The notes below the pieces were generated by a model that made no database searches, was not told where the DNA came from, and worked only from the letters and a program-made list of their open reading frames with translations. 64,000 nt of DNA from Oxynema aestuarii AP17. GTDB lineage: Bacteria > Cyanobacteriota > Cyanobacteriia > Cyanobacteriales > Laspinemataceae. The DNA is taken from positions 2,356,001 to 2,420,000 of the forward strand of contig NZ_CP051167.1 in the NCBI RefSeq assembly GCF_012295525.1. Direction: 5' to 3'. Below, in pieces: positions 63,257-64,000 of this stretch. The position numbers and the translations under genes are program-made. Within the stretch, counting starts at the first letter, position 1. Each line of letters starts with the position of its first letter.

Positions 63257-64000
63257 ATGCTTACCAGTCTTCAAAATCCTGTCGTCAAGCAGATGTCCAA
63301 ACTGCACGCCGCCAAAGAACGGCGCAAACAAGGGCAATTTCTGCTCGAAGGTACCCACCTGCTCGAAGAAGCCTGTCACGCCAACTATCCCCTCACTGTC
63401 GTCTGCGCTACCCCCGAATGGCAAGCCGCCCATCCCGAACTGTGGGATCGCGCTTGCCAATTGAGCGATCGCGCCGAGTCTGTCAGTTTAAATGTATTAA
63501 CAAAAATCGCCACTACCGTTCATCCCGACGGGGTCGTCGCCAGCGCCAACCGCCGCCAAGATGCGGCGATCTCCTTTAGCGCAAGCGGGTTTTGGTTAGT
63601 TCTCGAGACCATTCAAGATCCCGGGAATTTGGGAACCATGATTCGCACGGCGGCGGCGGCGGGCGCCGAGGGATTGTGCGTCAGCGCCGATAGCGTCGAT
63701 CTCGACCATCCCAAAGTCTTGCGCGCCTCCGCCGGACAGTGGTTCCGCCTTCCCCTCGCCGTTTGCGAGGATCTGCCCGCCTCAGTGCGCCAGTGGCAAC
63801 AGCAACAGGTACAAGTCATTGCCACCGAGGGAACGGCGCCGATGACTTATTGGGACATCGACTATCGCCCTCCCACGGCCATTCTCTTAGGGAACGAGGG
63901 ATCGGGCTTATCCGCCGATTTGTTAAAACTTGCTGATAAATCCGTCAGAATTCCTTTAAATGCGGGAGTGGAATCGTTGAATGTGGCGATCGCCGCCGCC
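63257..64000 (+). CDS. SpoU/TrmH-family RNA 2'-O-methyltransferase (3' end outside window)
   Basis: 248 codons are open from the ATG at 63257 to the window edge with no stop. The N-terminal substrate-binding domain begins MLTSLQNPVVKQMSKLHAAKERRKQGQFLLEG. The SPOUT (trefoil-knot) catalytic domain follows, with LETIQDPGNLGTMIRTAAAAGAEG, ILLGNEGSGLSADLL and the final SAM-binding IPLNAGVESLNVAIAAA. It methylates a ribose in rRNA or tRNA; the target is not decidable from sequence alone. Only a few residues should be missing. Confidence 0.92.
   Translation, partial: MLTSLQNPVVKQMSKLHAAKERRKQGQFLLEGTHLLEEACHANYPLTVVCATPEWQAAHPELWDRACQLSDRAESVSLNVLTKIATTVHPDGVVASANRRQDAAISFSASGFWLVLETIQDPGNLGTMIRTAAAAGAEGLCVSADSVDLDHPKVLRASAGQWFRLPLAVCEDLPASVRQWQQQQVQVIATEGTAPMTYWDIDYRPPTAILLGNEGSGLSADLLKLADKSVRIPLNAGVESLNVAIAAA

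Overview
This is a cyanobacterial chromosome segment. The evidence is the rbcX-rbcS pair at the left edge, a bicarbonate transporter with its PII-like partner (sbtA, sbtB), a phycobiliprotein operon with rod linker and bilin lyases (pecBACEF type), a COP23-domain protein, several small proteins I recognise only from cyanobacteria, very frequent HIP1 octamers (GCGATCGC), and 7-bp tandem repeats (STRR). A phycoerythrocyanin-type operon suggests a strain able to make violobilin-type pigment. I cannot name the genus.

Layout. 1-1634: end of the Rubisco cluster and a small heat-shock protein. 1800-6000: carbon-concentrating genes sbtB and sbtA, driven apart by insertion-sequence debris (a truncated tnpB, a second tnpB tail, GC-rich palindromes, a leucine-rich-repeat pseudogene). 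6100-15050: an orphan MotA/ExbB-type channel protein, recR, a 1352-residue sensor kinase and a divergently placed NarL-type response regulator. 15175-21160: an RND efflux pair and a badly decayed tnpB element. 21200-27400: housekeeping and transport genes (HD phosphohydrolase, AI-2E permease, DppC-like permease, cysE, small membrane proteins). 27880-34160: a run of exported proteins (beta-helix/COP23, trypsin-like protease with TPRs, SLH protein, Thr/Pro-repeat protein). 34267-40456: pecBACEF and, just upstream on the same strand, a bilin-lyase gene split by an IS200/IS605-type element. 40900-57760: mixed genes including a beta-CASP-like protein lacking part of its metal site, tyrA, two paralogous pentapeptide-repeat proteins, a DinG-like protein without recognisable ATPase motifs, a DEDDy-type exonuclease, glcD and miaA. 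57950-64000: gyrB, two tRNA-Leu genes, an M48 protease, murA and a partial SpoU methyltransferase.

How parts fit. rbcX/rbcS and sbtA/sbtB serve CO2 fixation. PecB, PecA and PecC form a phycobilisome rod segment, and PecE/PecF would attach and isomerise the alpha-subunit bilin; the disrupted CpcS/CpeS-like gene next to them probably once served the beta subunit. The most unusual signals are: (1) the clean, frame-restoring insertion in the lyase gene; (2) a beta subunit whose normally conserved Asn72 loop is replaced by a Gln-Cys-Asp-His-His-rich sequence; (3) a 41-45 bp palindromic element found four times inside three different tnpB genes; (4) a possible RNA thermometer in front of the small heat-shock gene.
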